DNA from: JAWKTT01 sp041398965
GTDB lineage: Bacteria > Planctomycetota > Planctomycetia > Planctomycetales > Planctomycetaceae
NCBI GenBank assembly: GCA_041398965.1
Contig: JAWKTT010000011.1
Location: forward strand, 84,876 to 148,875
Direction: 5' to 3'
DNA: 64,000 nt
The notes beneath the pieces are model-generated. The model ran no database searches. It had not been told where the DNA came from and was given only the letters and a program-made list of their open reading frames with translations. Below are positions 8,385 through 17,520 of the stretch, one piece after another; positions within the stretch are counted from its first letter, which is position 1; every line of letters starts with the position of its first letter. Both the position numbers and the translations under genes were made by a program.

Positions 8385-10625
8385 ATGACTGCTGCGACTT
8401 CGATGAGTTTGTCACTAGGCGATCTTCCCGAGCCGATGCTGGGGTTGGGTGATGCTGAGTTTCTAGCCGTTCTTAAGTGGCGGCGAAGTGCCGGTTCGCC
8501 GCTGCAAACTGCTGCTCGCAAAGGAGACGTGGCTGCGTTCGAGGCCGCCTGGCGAGAAGAGGCCGCCGGGAATTCGTCTCCGAAACAGAAGAAGGGCCCC
8601 AACCTCCTTGAGGCGACGACTTGGCTTTTCCCGGAGAGTTCTCTCTCTCCGTCGGCTACGGCGATCCGACGTGTGTTGGCGGTTGCTGCTGACGAGAAGC
8701 AACGTCTCAAAGCAAAGGAAGCCGCCATTGCCGAAGGGGTGTCGGAACTCGTCGACCGACTCGAAGCAACTGCTTCACTTTCCACAACAGAGGCGTTGGC
8801 CGGAGTGACGATCCTGCAACATCTTGCGGCGACGACCCCAGACGGGTTGCTGTTTCGACTGTGGCGAGTTTTGTTGACGGCCGCCCTCCATGCTGCGGCC
8901 ACTCCACAATCGGTCGAGTTCGATCCGGCGGATCCCCTGAATGTGTCAGCTTCGGAGATGTTATTGAGTCGAGGCGAGTGGCCTTTCCGAGGGGCGATTC
9001 TGTTCCGCCCACTGTCCGGAGCAGCCGAATGGGGACGTCGTGGACGTGATGAACTTCGACGGCAACTCGTCGAACAACTTGACAGCGACGGGACACCCCA
9101 CGCGAGTCTGCTGCCTGAGATCGGTTATTGGATTGGGTCGATCGTGCGGTCCACCATTGCAGCCGGGCAGTCGGACACGCCAATCTGGAGTTCTTCGAAT
9201 GTCGAACTGTTGGGCGATCTATCTATCCACGCCGCTGCATTTGCCAGTGCGGTCCCATTTCCTGGAAGACCTCGGCTGGAAGGGGGCGACGTCCTACCGC
9301 GTCCGACGAAGGAAAACATTTTGCCCCCCGTCACCGATTCTGCGGTCGCGTCAACTTCATCGGCTGCTTCAAACGGTGCGGCTAAGAAGTCGTCGCGATC
9401 CAAACGGAACGGAACACTCGCAAGCACGACGGTCCCCGAGAATGATTTGCTGGCTGCTCTGGACACTCCGCATGTTTCCGCACCTTATGACGTGACACTG
9501 GTCAATTCGGTTGCCAGTGAGCTTTCGACAGGAGACTTCGTTGACGGCCTGGCTGCGTTTGCCGCTCTGTGTCGTTTGACCGGGAGTCGGGGGAAGACTC
9601 CACAAGTTCGGGCTGTTCGGGACCTAATTGACTGGGTCAATCTCTCCCCTTCCGAGAGGCAAAAAAAGAACGATAAGTATCAGTCGAAACGAAAGAAACG
9701 CCAGGAGCCTGACAGCTCGGTTTTCCCCGCAACCCAGTCCGACTGGGGGCAGGTCGCATTGCTGCGATCGAGTTGGGACGGCGCCTCCGATCGTTGCGTG
9801 GTGACGTATGCTGATGCTCAACCTCGACTGCAACTCTCCGCATCGCAGCAACCCCTCTTGCAAGGAACATGGGGGCTGTCAATTGAAGCCGATGGCACCC
9901 CGGTCGACATCCCTGCCGAGTGGGAGTCTTCTTGTTGGTTCTCGGACGACGATGTCGACTTCCTCGAACTTCGTGTGCAGTTGGAAGGCGACATCACCAT
10001 CTTGCGTCAGGTCGTCCTCGTGCGACGTGAAGGGCTACTTTTCCTATGCGATATCGTCAACGGGGGGCGTCAATCGCGACAGTTCCGTGTGCAGTCGCGG
10101 CTCCCACTTGCCACTGGTGTTACTGTCGAACAGGACTCGTTGACCCGGGAAATACAGTTGGTTCAAGATGGTTTGCGGGGCCGAGTCTTCTCCTTAGCGG
10201 CCCCTGCCGACCGCTCGAGAGGGGCCGACGTCGAGATGGTTCACGAAGGAGGCACCTTGTGCATCACGCGTCAGTGTCAGTCAGGACTGGCGATTCCAGT
10301 CATGTTCCTATGGACACCCGGAGTGTTGCAGCAGCCAGCCGACTGGACCCCGCTCACGGTAGCGGAAAATGGCAAAGCGGTCCCCCCTTCGGAAGCGGTT
10401 GCCGGTCGGCTACGAGTTGGCAGTCGGCAGTGGCTCTACTATCACTGCTTGAACAATGGAGAGGTTCCACGATCGGTCCTTGGGCATCACACGTCGGCCG
10501 AAACGATCTTCGCCAAGTTCCCTCCCGATGGGACGCCACAATTCCTGCTTGTCGTTAAGCAGGATGACGAGGCCGATGGTTCGACAACAAACGACCCCGC
10601 ATCGACAAACGACAATCTCTGCTAA
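8385..10625 (+). CDS. large protein with heparinase II/III-like architecture, function unknown
   Basis: 746 residues from ATG 8385. The in-frame ATG at 8226 would add 53 residues that look unlike a folded domain, so I prefer the downstream start, but this is not certain. The N-terminal 330 residues are mostly helical. A low-complexity linker rich in Ser, Ala and Lys follows (near residues 320-350), with a strongly basic stretch SKRKKRQ further on. The C-terminal 250 residues look beta-rich, with segments such as DDVDFLELRVQLEGD and LVRREGLLFLCDIVNG that recall the beta-sandwich of heparinase II/III lyases. No signal peptide is seen and I could not identify catalytic residues, so lyase activity is only a guess. 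The region 7999-8384 holds no other supported gene. Confidence 0.7.
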   Translation: MTAATSMSLSLGDLPEPMLGLGDAEFLAVLKWRRSAGSPLQTAARKGDVAAFEAAWREEAAGNSSPKQKKGPNLLEATTWLFPESSLSPSATAIRRVLAVAADEKQRLKAKEAAIAEGVSELVDRLEATASLSTTEALAGVTILQHLAATTPDGLLFRLWRVLLTAALHAAATPQSVEFDPADPLNVSASEMLLSRGEWPFRGAILFRPLSGAAEWGRRGRDELRRQLVEQLDSDGTPHASLLPEIGYWIGSIVRSTIAAGQSDTPIWSSSNVELLGDLSIHAAAFASAVPFPGRPRLEGGDVLPRPTKENILPPVTDSAVASTSSAASNGAAKKSSRSKRNGTLASTTVPENDLLAALDTPHVSAPYDVTLVNSVASELSTGDFVDGLAAFAALCRLTGSRGKTPQVRAVRDLIDWVNLSPSERQKKNDKYQSKRKKRQEPDSSVFPATQSDWGQVALLRSSWDGASDRCVVTYADAQPRLQLSASQQPLLQGTWGLSIEADGTPVDIPAEWESSCWFSDDDVDFLELRVQLEGDITILRQVVLVRREGLLFLCDIVNGGRQSRQFRVQSRLPLATGVTVEQDSLTREIQLVQDGLRGRVFSLAAPADRSRGADVEMVHEGGTLCITRQCQSGLAIPVMFLWTPGVLQQPADWTPLTVAENGKAVPPSEAVAGRLRVGSRQWLYYHCLNNGEVPRSVLGHHTSAETIFAKFPPDGTPQFLLVVKQDDEADGSTTNDPASTNDNLC

Positions 10626-10680
10626 GGTTTACTCGTTCGACTTCTTGACCGTCCGCTTCTCAGACACAGGTTGAATCACC

Positions 10681-11568
10681 ATGCCCACGACCTACCGCCT
10701 TGCACAGGTCCGCACCCGTCGGCGTCGATTGATCTTGAATGGACTGGGAAACTCGGGAACACGGCCCTGCATGCCCACGGCCTCTCAGATGCGTCAAGAC
10801 GTGCCCGAATTAGACGCCGTCGAACACGAAGAATTGCTGATGGAGACAAAAATGACTCTCGCAATTGAAGCGACGAGTCCTCCACCCTCGATTGAGTTTG
10901 AACGAGCCTCACTCTCGGCTGCGTCGCCTCTCAACATCTTTCAGGAAATCCTGCGTGCCTCTCGGCAGTTGACATGGGTCTTTGTGGGAGACAGTCACAC
11001 TAATTCGAACCACGCTGCGGCCGATTGGTCGACCATGCCTGAAAGTTTAGCGGCTCATATCCGCGAGGCGCTCGGTCGCTCGCGAGACACACTCATCGAC
11101 AACACATCGAGCGGACAACAAATCAAGCGACTCGTCGAAGAGTTCAACGTCCGAGCGGTCACGTTTCGTCCTGATGTGCTGGTCATCCAGATTTCGTCAA
11201 GCGAATCGACTCGCGGACTCGGAAGGCTCGGAAACTTCGAGCGACGGTTGATGTTACTTGTCCAACAAGCGATGCAAGAAGGGATGCTGCCGATTTTGTG
11301 CACTCCTCCGATGGGCCATCAGACTGCTTCGGACGAGTCACTCGACGAACTGGTTTACGTCGAAGCGATCCGTGCGATGGCTGCTGAGTTTGACTTGCCG
11401 CTCGTCGATCACTGGGCACATTGGCACTGGGTTGCGAGCGATATTGGCGGGACCGATCGCTGGTTCGATCCCGAGAGCCATTTCCCGAATCAGGCGGGGC
11501 ACGACCAGATGACTCGTCGTGCGATCGAAGACCTCTGGCTGGTCACCGACGCGACCCATTCCACATGA
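10681..11568 (+). CDS. SGNH/GDSL-like hydrolase
   Basis: 295 residues if begun at ATG 10681; ATG 10852 (MTLAIEAT) would give a cleaner 238-residue protein, because the first 57 residues are Arg-rich and unlike the rest. The SGNH fold is shown by FVGDSHTNSN (block I with the nucleophile Ser in GDSH), a central DVLVIQISSSES strand, and the C-terminal FDPESHFPNQAGHDQMTR segment, which carries the block V Asp and His. The usual GxND of block III is replaced by a serine stretch. Members hydrolyse esters or act as acyl/acetyl esterases on carbohydrates. It follows the heparinase-like gene after 55 bp in the same direction and may be cotranscribed with it. Confidence 0.72.
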   Translation: MPTTYRLAQVRTRRRRLILNGLGNSGTRPCMPTASQMRQDVPELDAVEHEELLMETKMTLAIEATSPPPSIEFERASLSAASPLNIFQEILRASRQLTWVFVGDSHTNSNHAAADWSTMPESLAAHIREALGRSRDTLIDNTSSGQQIKRLVEEFNVRAVTFRPDVLVIQISSSESTRGLGRLGNFERRLMLLVQQAMQEGMLPILCTPPMGHQTASDESLDELVYVEAIRAMAAEFDLPLVDHWAHWHWVASDIGGTDRWFDPESHFPNQAGHDQMTRRAIEDLWLVTDATHST

Positions 11569-11675
11569 TCATTCTCTTTCGCAACGCCGATTCAGCCGGA
11601 TGCTATCGCAAACGTTGTCCGGATTTCATTCAGTGACACTCAATCATCATGATTCGTGTCGTTCGACAAGACATA

Positions 11676-11713
11676 GAAAAAGCCACAGTTCGCAATCCGG
11701 GCGAACTGTGGCT
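11676..11713 (-). terminator. rho-independent terminator of the FKBP gene
   Basis: A perfect 12-bp inverted repeat, AGCCACAGTTCG (11681-11692) and CGAACTGTGGCT (11702-11713), encloses a 9-nt loop. Read on the minus strand it is followed at once by a run of five T (11681-11677). It lies about 60 bp beyond the stop codon of the minus-strand FKBP gene. Confidence 0.9.
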
Positions 11714-11773
11714 TGGGGTGTCTAGTCAATTGTCATTCCGGCTGGTCTCGCCTGAGAATGAGAGATTGGCCGA

Positions 11774-12613
11774 CTACTCCTTAGGTGCCGGGGTGGCGGC
11801 TGGTGCGGCCTTGATGCTCAGGAGTTCGACCTCGAAAATGAGGACTTCGTTTGGTCCGATGTCTTCCCCGGCCCCACGTTCGCCATAGGCGAGGTCTGGG
11901 GGGATCGTGAGTTCGAACTTGTCACCCACTCGCATCAACTGAAGTGCTTCGGTCCAACCGGGGATAACCTGATTGACTGCAAACGTGGCAGGCATCTTGC
12001 GTTCGATGGAGCTGTCGAACACGGTCCCATCCACGAGCGTACCATGATAGTGAACCGACACGGTGTCGGTTGCTTTGGGCATTGGGGCATTAGCCTCCCC
12101 CTTCTTGAAGACTCGATACTGCAAGCCACTCTTGGTCGTGACGACCCCTTCGGCTTTGGCGTTCTTGGCGAGGTGCTCGTCGGCGACTTTTTTAGCCGCT
12201 TCGGCTTCGACCTTCATCTTGGCGATTATCCGCAACTGCATCTGCTGTTGGAAGGCGACCATAACCTTCTGGATGTCTTCCTCCGACAATCGCGACTCTT
12301 TGCCCGCGAGTGCGGTCTTCAATCCTTCGACAAACGACTCCACGTCCAACGGAACGTCCTGAGCCTTCATGTTCCCGCCCAGGTTGATACCAAAAGCGTA
12401 GCTGAAGTCCTTGTTCAGTTTCTCGATATCGACAGGAGCTGGCTCAACAGCAGGCTTTTCCTCTGCGGCGCCGGCTGGGGGAGTCTTGGTGCCAGCGGCA
12501 TCATCGGCACGAGCGACCGACGCCACAAACAGCATCGACAGCAGGGAGCTACAGACCACAGCTGACCGACAAACGGAGATCGAATGGCCGAGAGGCCCCA
12601 ATTGCTTCAACAT
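11774..12613 (-). CDS. exported FKBP-type peptidyl-prolyl cis-trans isomerase
   Basis: 280 residues, ATG at 12613 (MLKQLGPLGHS), followed by a signal peptide ending near ARADD. A Pro/Ala/Glu-rich linker leads to an FkpA/Mip-type N-terminal dimerisation region (FSYAFGINLGGNMK, LDVESFVEGLKTAL), a long helix rich in Lys and Ala, and the catalytic FKBP domain. The FKBP motifs VHYHGTLVDGTVFDSS, VIPGWTEALQLM and IPPDLAYGERG are all intact. It should catalyse proline isomerisation of proteins outside the cytoplasm. An in-frame extension upstream to 12757 lacks any conserved feature and is left out. A Pro/Ala-rich tail ends the protein. The gene ends at a strong terminator. Confidence 0.93.
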   Translation of the reverse strand: MLKQLGPLGHSISVCRSAVVCSSLLSMLFVASVARADDAAGTKTPPAGAAEEKPAVEPAPVDIEKLNKDFSYAFGINLGGNMKAQDVPLDVESFVEGLKTALAGKESRLSEEDIQKVMVAFQQQMQLRIIAKMKVEAEAAKKVADEHLAKNAKAEGVVTTKSGLQYRVFKKGEANAPMPKATDTVSVHYHGTLVDGTVFDSSIERKMPATFAVNQVIPGWTEALQLMRVGDKFELTIPPDLAYGERGAGEDIGPNEVLIFEVELLSIKAAPAATPAPKE

Positions 12614-12986
12614 ATTCAACTCACGGCAAGGGAGCGACTCGGTCCTGCGAGCGTGTCCCGGTTTGAATGGAAGGAGATGGACCCCAATTGTCCACCACAC
12701 GAATAGAGAATCTAACCGCTTTTCGCCCGAAAGGCTATCAACCGCCCCGTTCGTCATGGTGAAACCTCAGAATTGGGCCGGCGAGCCCCCGCCCCTTGCC
12801 CAGGCACCGTGTCGTCAAACCGCGTCTCGCCCAGACGATCGTGGCGTTGGCAGAACTCTTCTTGAGGTTTGCTGGCGATAGGAGTTATGATCCCGGCACG
12901 GCGGTCCATGTCGAACGTCTAGACCGTAAACGACGTATCGGACGCTCGAAACCGAACCATCGACGACCACCAGCAAGGAAGCAATA

Positions 12987-14114
12987 GTGAGTCAGAATCG
13001 AAGCCCGGAGGATGATCTGCCGTTCCGTGCCGTCGTTAATCGACCGCCACACGGCGCCCCCCACTTCTCTGAGCAGAGTCTCCCTGCGGGCAACAAGGAC
13101 TCGGTTCAAGGAGATTTGGATAATGTCGAGAATTACGATGAAGCGTACGATTACGCAGGGTTGACGGAAGCCGATGCGCTCGACGATCAGTGGACGGCAG
13201 ATGCCATCGAAGAGGCGTATCAACGCGCTCTTGAAGCAGCGGACATTGATGAACTCGCTGATGTCGCCATGGAAGAAGACGACCCGGACGAGACAGAGAA
13301 TAACGGTCTCGACGAGTTCGACACGACCTTTGCCGCAAGAGCCGTGAGTGACAACGACGAATTGAAGGCCGAGGACTTCGAGTCCGTAGCCCCGAGCGAA
13401 GGGGCGTTGAGTGCAGAGGCGTTTCAGGCCGCGTTTACTCAAGATCGGTCGCATGAGGGAGAAGTCGACCATGAATCGGAGCGGTCGAATCCGAGTCATG
13501 GGAACGACGCCAGTGTCGAAGGATCGCCCGCTGGCACATTTCCTGGTGAGACGTCGGCCAGTGAATCGCCAACTCATGCGACGTCGACCGAAGAGGCTCC
13601 CGCTTCGCTCAGGCAAATCGTCGAGGCCCTGCTGTTTGTCGGCGGTGATGAGCTGACGACGAAAAGACTCAGCGAAGTGCTCGGTGACGTCGGCCACGAG
13701 CACATCGAAGAAGCAATCATGCAACTGAACATCGAGTACTCAGAACAAGCTCGTCCATATGAAATTCGGATGGGCGAAGGGGGCTATCGGATGGTGCTCC
13801 GATATGAGTATGAAAAGGTCCGGCATCGCGTGTTCGGTGTCGGTCCGCGTGAGGTCAAGCTCTCGCAAGAGTCGCTCGAAATGCTCGCCTTCGTTGCCTA
13901 TCGACAACCAGTGACGAAAGAGGATTTGGCAGAGACTGGAAAAAAGAATGCTGCTTCGCTCGTTCGTCAACTCGTGTTACGCGAGTTGGTCCGGCTCGAT
14001 CGTCCGACCGACGGGGGCGAACCTGTCTACGCGACTACAACCCGTTTTCTTCAGCTTTTTGGGCTGAATTCGCTGCGAGATCTCCCTCGACCGGAACATG
14101 TCGCACTGAGATAA
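12987..14114 (+). CDS. scpB: SMC-Scp complex subunit ScpB with long acidic N-terminal extension
   Basis: 375 residues, GTG start. The C-terminal 170 residues (from about residue 205, SLRQIVEALLFVGGDELT) are the conserved ScpB winged-helix pair, with LSQESLEMLAFVAYRQPVT characteristic of the family. ScpB binds ScpA and the SMC ATPase in chromosome condensation and segregation. Typical ScpB proteins are about 180-200 residues. Here nearly 200 additional residues precede the domain and are strongly acidic and repetitive in Glu, Asp, Ala and Ser, so probably disordered. scpA is not in the window. The gene lies immediately upstream of the phage-derived cluster, in the same direction, about 130 bp away. 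Confidence 0.9.
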   Translation: MSQNRSPEDDLPFRAVVNRPPHGAPHFSEQSLPAGNKDSVQGDLDNVENYDEAYDYAGLTEADALDDQWTADAIEEAYQRALEAADIDELADVAMEEDDPDETENNGLDEFDTTFAARAVSDNDELKAEDFESVAPSEGALSAEAFQAAFTQDRSHEGEVDHESERSNPSHGNDASVEGSPAGTFPGETSASESPTHATSTEEAPASLRQIVEALLFVGGDELTTKRLSEVLGDVGHEHIEEAIMQLNIEYSEQARPYEIRMGEGGYRMVLRYEYEKVRHRVFGVGPREVKLSQESLEMLAFVAYRQPVTKEDLAETGKKNAASLVRQLVLRELVRLDRPTDGGEPVYATTTRFLQLFGLNSLRDLPRPEHVALR

Positions 14115-14243
14115 CAGCCGCAACTTGCGGGGGTGTTCATCGCGTCCAATCGGACGGACTGCGACTCCCAGAAGCGATCGTCGAGTAAAATGCGCAACTC
14201 ACTTCTCTAGGGTTGAAGACCATCACTTCACCCCCGGAGAAGC

Positions 14244-15224
14244 ATGAACAATACCGCCACACTCACGGAACGCCTGCACGACTGGCACCAAGACCTGACT
14301 GTCGATCGGACCAGTCGATTGGTCAAGAACGTCGCCTTGACCGGACGAGACTCGAAGAACGGATATCGCTACAGCGAGGCCGCATTGCAAGCGGCCGTCG
14401 TGATGTACGACCACAAGCCTGTCTTCCTCGATCACGCGGCTGACAAGAATCGCCCGCACGAACGTTCAACCCGCGATCTTGTCGGCTCGATCGTCAACCC
14501 CCGCTTTGAGTCGGGTCGCATTCGCGGGGACATTCGCGTCCTCGACACAGAATCAGGTCGTCACTTCCTCGCGATGGCAGAAGCAGACACGCCGGGGGTT
14601 GGTATGTCTCACGTTGTCGTCGCTCGCCGTTCGGCTGATGGACAAACGGTCGAACAGATCGCCGATGTCGTGTCGGTCGATGCCGTCATCAATCCGGCAA
14701 CCACCACAACGTTCAAAGAATCGGTGCAAACAGGCGTCACTGATGCCGCGACGTTGCTCGCTTCCGAATCGGCAGTTTCTCCACTCTCGCCCCCTGGAGA
14801 ACAGTGCAGGCAGGACGAGGAAAGTGTTTCCCCATCGACACCGCTTCGGGTCACCGAATCGTCTCAGACAACGCCTGTGGAAGAGTCAGAGATCTCCCTC
14901 ACAGAACAGTTGCAGCAAGAGCGAGATTCCTTGCTGAAGCGATTGCATCAGATCGAGCAACAACGCGAGCAGGAGGCTCGTGAACAGCGCATGGAGGCGC
15001 TTCTTTTAGAGTCGTCCCTTCCTCAGTCCGCGATCACCCCTTTCTTCAAGGAGCAACTCCGGCAAGCCCCCACCGAGAACATACGTCAACAACTGATTGA
15101 AGATCGTCGGGCTTTGGTTTCGCTCGCGACGACACGGCATCCGCTCGCCAGCGAGCGGACGTTGCCAGTCGACAATTCGCCTCGCATCACTGAGCAATTT
15201 CTCCAAGCCATCAAGCGACACTAA
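14244..15224 (+). CDS. phage prohead protease-scaffold fusion
   Basis: 326 residues. The N-terminal 150 residues resemble phage head maturation proteases: GYRYSEAALQAAVVMYDHK, then PVFLDH with a candidate catalytic His64, VGSIVNPRFESGRIRGDI, and PGVGMSHVV with a candidate catalytic Ser123. The C-terminal third is a Gln/Glu/Arg-rich coiled coil (LQQERDSLLKRLHQIEQQRE), as expected of a scaffolding segment fused to its protease. The protein would organise procapsid assembly and then cleave itself and the capsid N-terminus. It is directly followed by the capsid gene. The residues named as catalytic are inferred from spacing and not from an alignment. Confidence 0.78.
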   Translation: MNNTATLTERLHDWHQDLTVDRTSRLVKNVALTGRDSKNGYRYSEAALQAAVVMYDHKPVFLDHAADKNRPHERSTRDLVGSIVNPRFESGRIRGDIRVLDTESGRHFLAMAEADTPGVGMSHVVVARRSADGQTVEQIADVVSVDAVINPATTTTFKESVQTGVTDAATLLASESAVSPLSPPGEQCRQDEESVSPSTPLRVTESSQTTPVEESEISLTEQLQQERDSLLKRLHQIEQQREQEAREQRMEALLLESSLPQSAITPFFKEQLRQAPTENIRQQLIEDRRALVSLATTRHPLASERTLPVDNSPRITEQFLQAIKRH

Positions 15225-15288
15225 GTCTTCGCTACCCCCTGTTTCTGTCACGCCTCACACGTCCCGTCCCTCACTCTGGTAACTCCAC

Positions 15289-16494
15289 ATGCCTTCACTG
15301 AAGTCTCTCATCGAATCGCACGGCCCTGCGGGCTTCTACCACAAAGTGGTCGAACTCCTGAACGAGAAGCAGTTGCATCCCGACGACTTCTCTTACTACG
15401 AACTGGCAGAGGCGACTGGCGTCCTGCCGAATTTGCGGTCGGTTTCTCAGCAACGGACGATGTCGCTCCCCGAACTCAGCAGTCGCGGAAGTAGCCCCAG
15501 CCTGATCAGCGAAAGCTCGGTCGGAACATCGCTGTTTCAAGTTGTCACTGGTGAACTGATTGGACGCAAAGTCATCCAAGGTTACGAAGACGATGCCGGG
15601 TTCATCGGTGACAAACTGGTCACCGTGATGCCTGCCGGTCATCGCAACAGCAAGATCGCGGGCTTCACCGCGCTCGCTGGACCGACGGAAGTCGGCGAAG
15701 GTCAGCCCTATCAGGAATCGAGCTTCACCGAAAAGTACGTCACGTCGGTCGAATCGAAGCAAGGTCGAATCCTCTCCATCAACGAAGAGCTGATCGCCTT
15801 CGATCAGACCGGCGAGATCAATCGCCGCGCGATGGCGTTGGGCTACTACTTGCGTCAAGAAAGAGAGCGTTCCATCATTCGCGCAGTGACCGATGCGGAT
15901 GCTGCGAACTCGACCTTCGTCTATCGTCCTTCGGGCGTCGGCGAAACTCTGTACGATGACGATGGCTCAAACCGCAACTATGTCGGCACCGGCAACACGA
16001 CCTCTCCCGGCTTCGCAACTGCTGTCCCACTGGTCGACTGGACCGACATCGAGGCCGTCTTGCACTACCGTGCGACGCAGGTCAAGGACGACCGTACTGA
16101 CGGGGCACAACGACCCATCGTAGCCCCTGCGAAGCAATTGCTCGTCCCTGAGAAGCTTCGAGGGACCGCACGCAGTATCGTCCATGCGACGGAAGTCTCG
16201 GTCAACAACGAAGGTGGTCAGACCAAGTTGGCCAATCCGCTGCACGGCACTCTCGAAGTCCTCTCTTCACCATTTATCGATGAGCAAGGGGCCGATGCTG
16301 CGAACGACTGGTATCTCGGCGATTTCCAACGTCAGTTCTTATGGACGGAAATCTGGCCAGTGCAGACCTTCCTGCAACGCACCGAAAGTGAAGCGGCCTT
16401 TGAACGTGACGTCGTCTTGCGGGTCAAAGCCCGCTACTTCGGCGGAATCTCAGCCGTCGATACTCTCTTCGTGACAAAGGTCAAGGGAGCCTAA
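15289..16494 (+). CDS. phage major capsid protein
   Basis: 401 residues, ATG start after a pyrimidine-rich leader. Its position right after the protease-scaffold gene, its length, and the pattern of the C-terminal two thirds fit a HK97-fold major head protein: INEELIAFDQTGEINRRA, LGYYLRQERERSIIRAVTD, a long loop with LYDDDGSNRNYVGTGNTT, then TWP-like and FERDVVLRVKARYFGG strands near the end. The N-terminal 70 residues are helical and may be the delta domain removed by the protease. It would form the icosahedral shell. The gene is followed by a large stem-loop region at 16578-16649. Confidence 0.8.
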   Translation: MPSLKSLIESHGPAGFYHKVVELLNEKQLHPDDFSYYELAEATGVLPNLRSVSQQRTMSLPELSSRGSSPSLISESSVGTSLFQVVTGELIGRKVIQGYEDDAGFIGDKLVTVMPAGHRNSKIAGFTALAGPTEVGEGQPYQESSFTEKYVTSVESKQGRILSINEELIAFDQTGEINRRAMALGYYLRQERERSIIRAVTDADAANSTFVYRPSGVGETLYDDDGSNRNYVGTGNTTSPGFATAVPLVDWTDIEAVLHYRATQVKDDRTDGAQRPIVAPAKQLLVPEKLRGTARSIVHATEVSVNNEGGQTKLANPLHGTLEVLSSPFIDEQGADAANDWYLGDFQRQFLWTEIWPVQTFLQRTESEAAFERDVVLRVKARYFGGISAVDTLFVTKVKGA

Positions 16495-16577
16495 CTCCCC
16501 GAAGGGCGGTCATCCACTCGGACGTCCGTCCACGAGACCTTCGGCCTGTCTTACGGCAGACCCAGTTCCTCTCCCCC

Positions 16578-16649
16578 CGGCACCCGGTCGCCCCGCTCCC
16601 TCCCCTCAGGGCGACCAAGCTCCCCTCGTCGTCCTCCGACCGGGTGCCG
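16578..16649. promoter_or_regulatory. long inverted repeat with alternative pairings downstream of the capsid gene
   Basis: CGGCACCCGGTCG (16578-16590) and CGACCGGGTGCCG (16637-16649) form a perfect 13-bp stem around a 46-nt loop. Inside, GGTCGCCC (16586-16593) can instead pair perfectly with GGGCGACC (16609-16616). The two structures use the same GGTCG and exclude each other. No T-run follows on the plus strand. It may be an RNA processing or stabilising element, or a partial terminator that sets capsid expression apart from the genes downstream. Confidence 0.55.
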
Positions 16650-16727
16650 ATTCTTGACGCAAACACTACGCCTCATCACTCAAGTCACAGACTCTTCGCT
16701 CTCTCACACAACAACTGGTCCGCATCA

Positions 16728-17252
16728 ATGAAACTCAAACAGACTGCTGTACCGTATACGCGGGTTGTCTCATTGCCACGACCCGATGGGTCGGTTTGGA
16801 CCTTCACCTTGCGGCCGCTGCCATTGGGATTTCATCGTCGGATGCGCGAAATGGGGGTCGTCCCTCCGGTTCCACCGACGAAGATCGCCAGAGACTCGAC
16901 CGGGAAACCTCTACGTGATGACGCTGGGCTCGCCGTCATGCAGGTTGACGCACACGATGCACAGTATCTCGGAGCGATCGAGCTGTACCATCAGCGCATC
17001 GCCACACTCGCCTTCGCCGAAGCCCTCAAGGCGGACACTCATGCCTCGTTCGAGACTCCATCGCCTGCCGTGGGAGAATGCTGGAACACGTATGCGGACG
17101 CACTGTACATCGAGTTGGAGAATGCTGGTTTCACGGCAGGAGACCTTATCTCGTTGTGTGATGAAGTCGCCAAGCTCTCGAATCTCCTGGGAGATCACCT
17201 GCAGCGGTCGCAGTCGTCTTTTTCCTCCACGGGGCCGACAACGCCAACTTGA
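16728..17252 (+). CDS. phage protein, candidate tail assembly chaperone (upstream product)
   Basis: 174 residues from ATG 16728 (MKLKQTAVPYTRV); the frame is open upstream to 16644 but that part lies in the non-coding spacer. The N-terminus is beta-rich (VSLPRPDGSVWTFTLRPLPLG) and the remainder helical and acidic, ending in a Ser/Thr-rich tail. I do not recognise the family by sequence. The chaperone proposal rests on genetics: a second protein-like frame in -1 overlaps the end of this gene and continues for 56 codons past its stop, as in lambda G/GT. Its location between capsid and connector-type genes, and not next to the tape measure, is unusual for a tail chaperone. Confidence 0.62.
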   Translation: MKLKQTAVPYTRVVSLPRPDGSVWTFTLRPLPLGFHRRMREMGVVPPVPPTKIARDSTGKPLRDDAGLAVMQVDAHDAQYLGAIELYHQRIATLAFAEALKADTHASFETPSPAVGECWNTYADALYIELENAGFTAGDLISLCDEVAKLSNLLGDHLQRSQSSFSSTGPTTPT

Positions 17253-17419
17253 CGAAACTTCTGCAAGTGCCGCGATCTCTGGACTACTACATACTCCGCA
17301 CATGTGAGCGGATGCAGTTGTCCGAATCCGTGTTCAGGGGGTTCGACTACCCGCAACAACTCCGTTTGTTGTCTTATCACCATCTCCGGGTCCAAGAAGA
17401 GACGGCGAGAACTCAGTAG
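17249..17419 (+). CDS. -1 frame extension of the preceding gene (candidate frameshift product)
   Basis: A 56-codon frame beginning at a TTG that overlaps the stop of the upstream gene (TTGA), and open in -1 back to about 17164. The product (LTKLLQVPRSLDYYILR, then TCERMQLSESVFRGFDYP) has a normal soluble-protein composition. It could be made by a -1 slip at the T-rich CTTTTTCC near 17218-17225, joining the upstream product to FFLHGADNANLTKLL, or by reinitiation at the TTG. The run is not a canonical X-XXY-YYZ heptamer. In tailed phages a G/GT-type pair of this kind encodes the tail assembly chaperones. Confidence 0.55.
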   Translation: MTKLLQVPRSLDYYILRTCERMQLSESVFRGFDYPQQLRLLSYHHLRVQEETARTQ

Positions 17420-17520
17420 TTTTCTCGAAGACACACGCACACTGAAAAACTGGCGACCAAAGACCTCATCTCGCCGCCGCGACCTCCTGTTTTAGATTCC
17501 TCCAGCTCGAGTGACATCCG

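Noticed and set aside
14115..14243. Hidden terminase or portal gene left of the protease gene
   Set aside because: Only 129 bp separate scpB from the protease gene, and no frame there is open for more than a short peptide.
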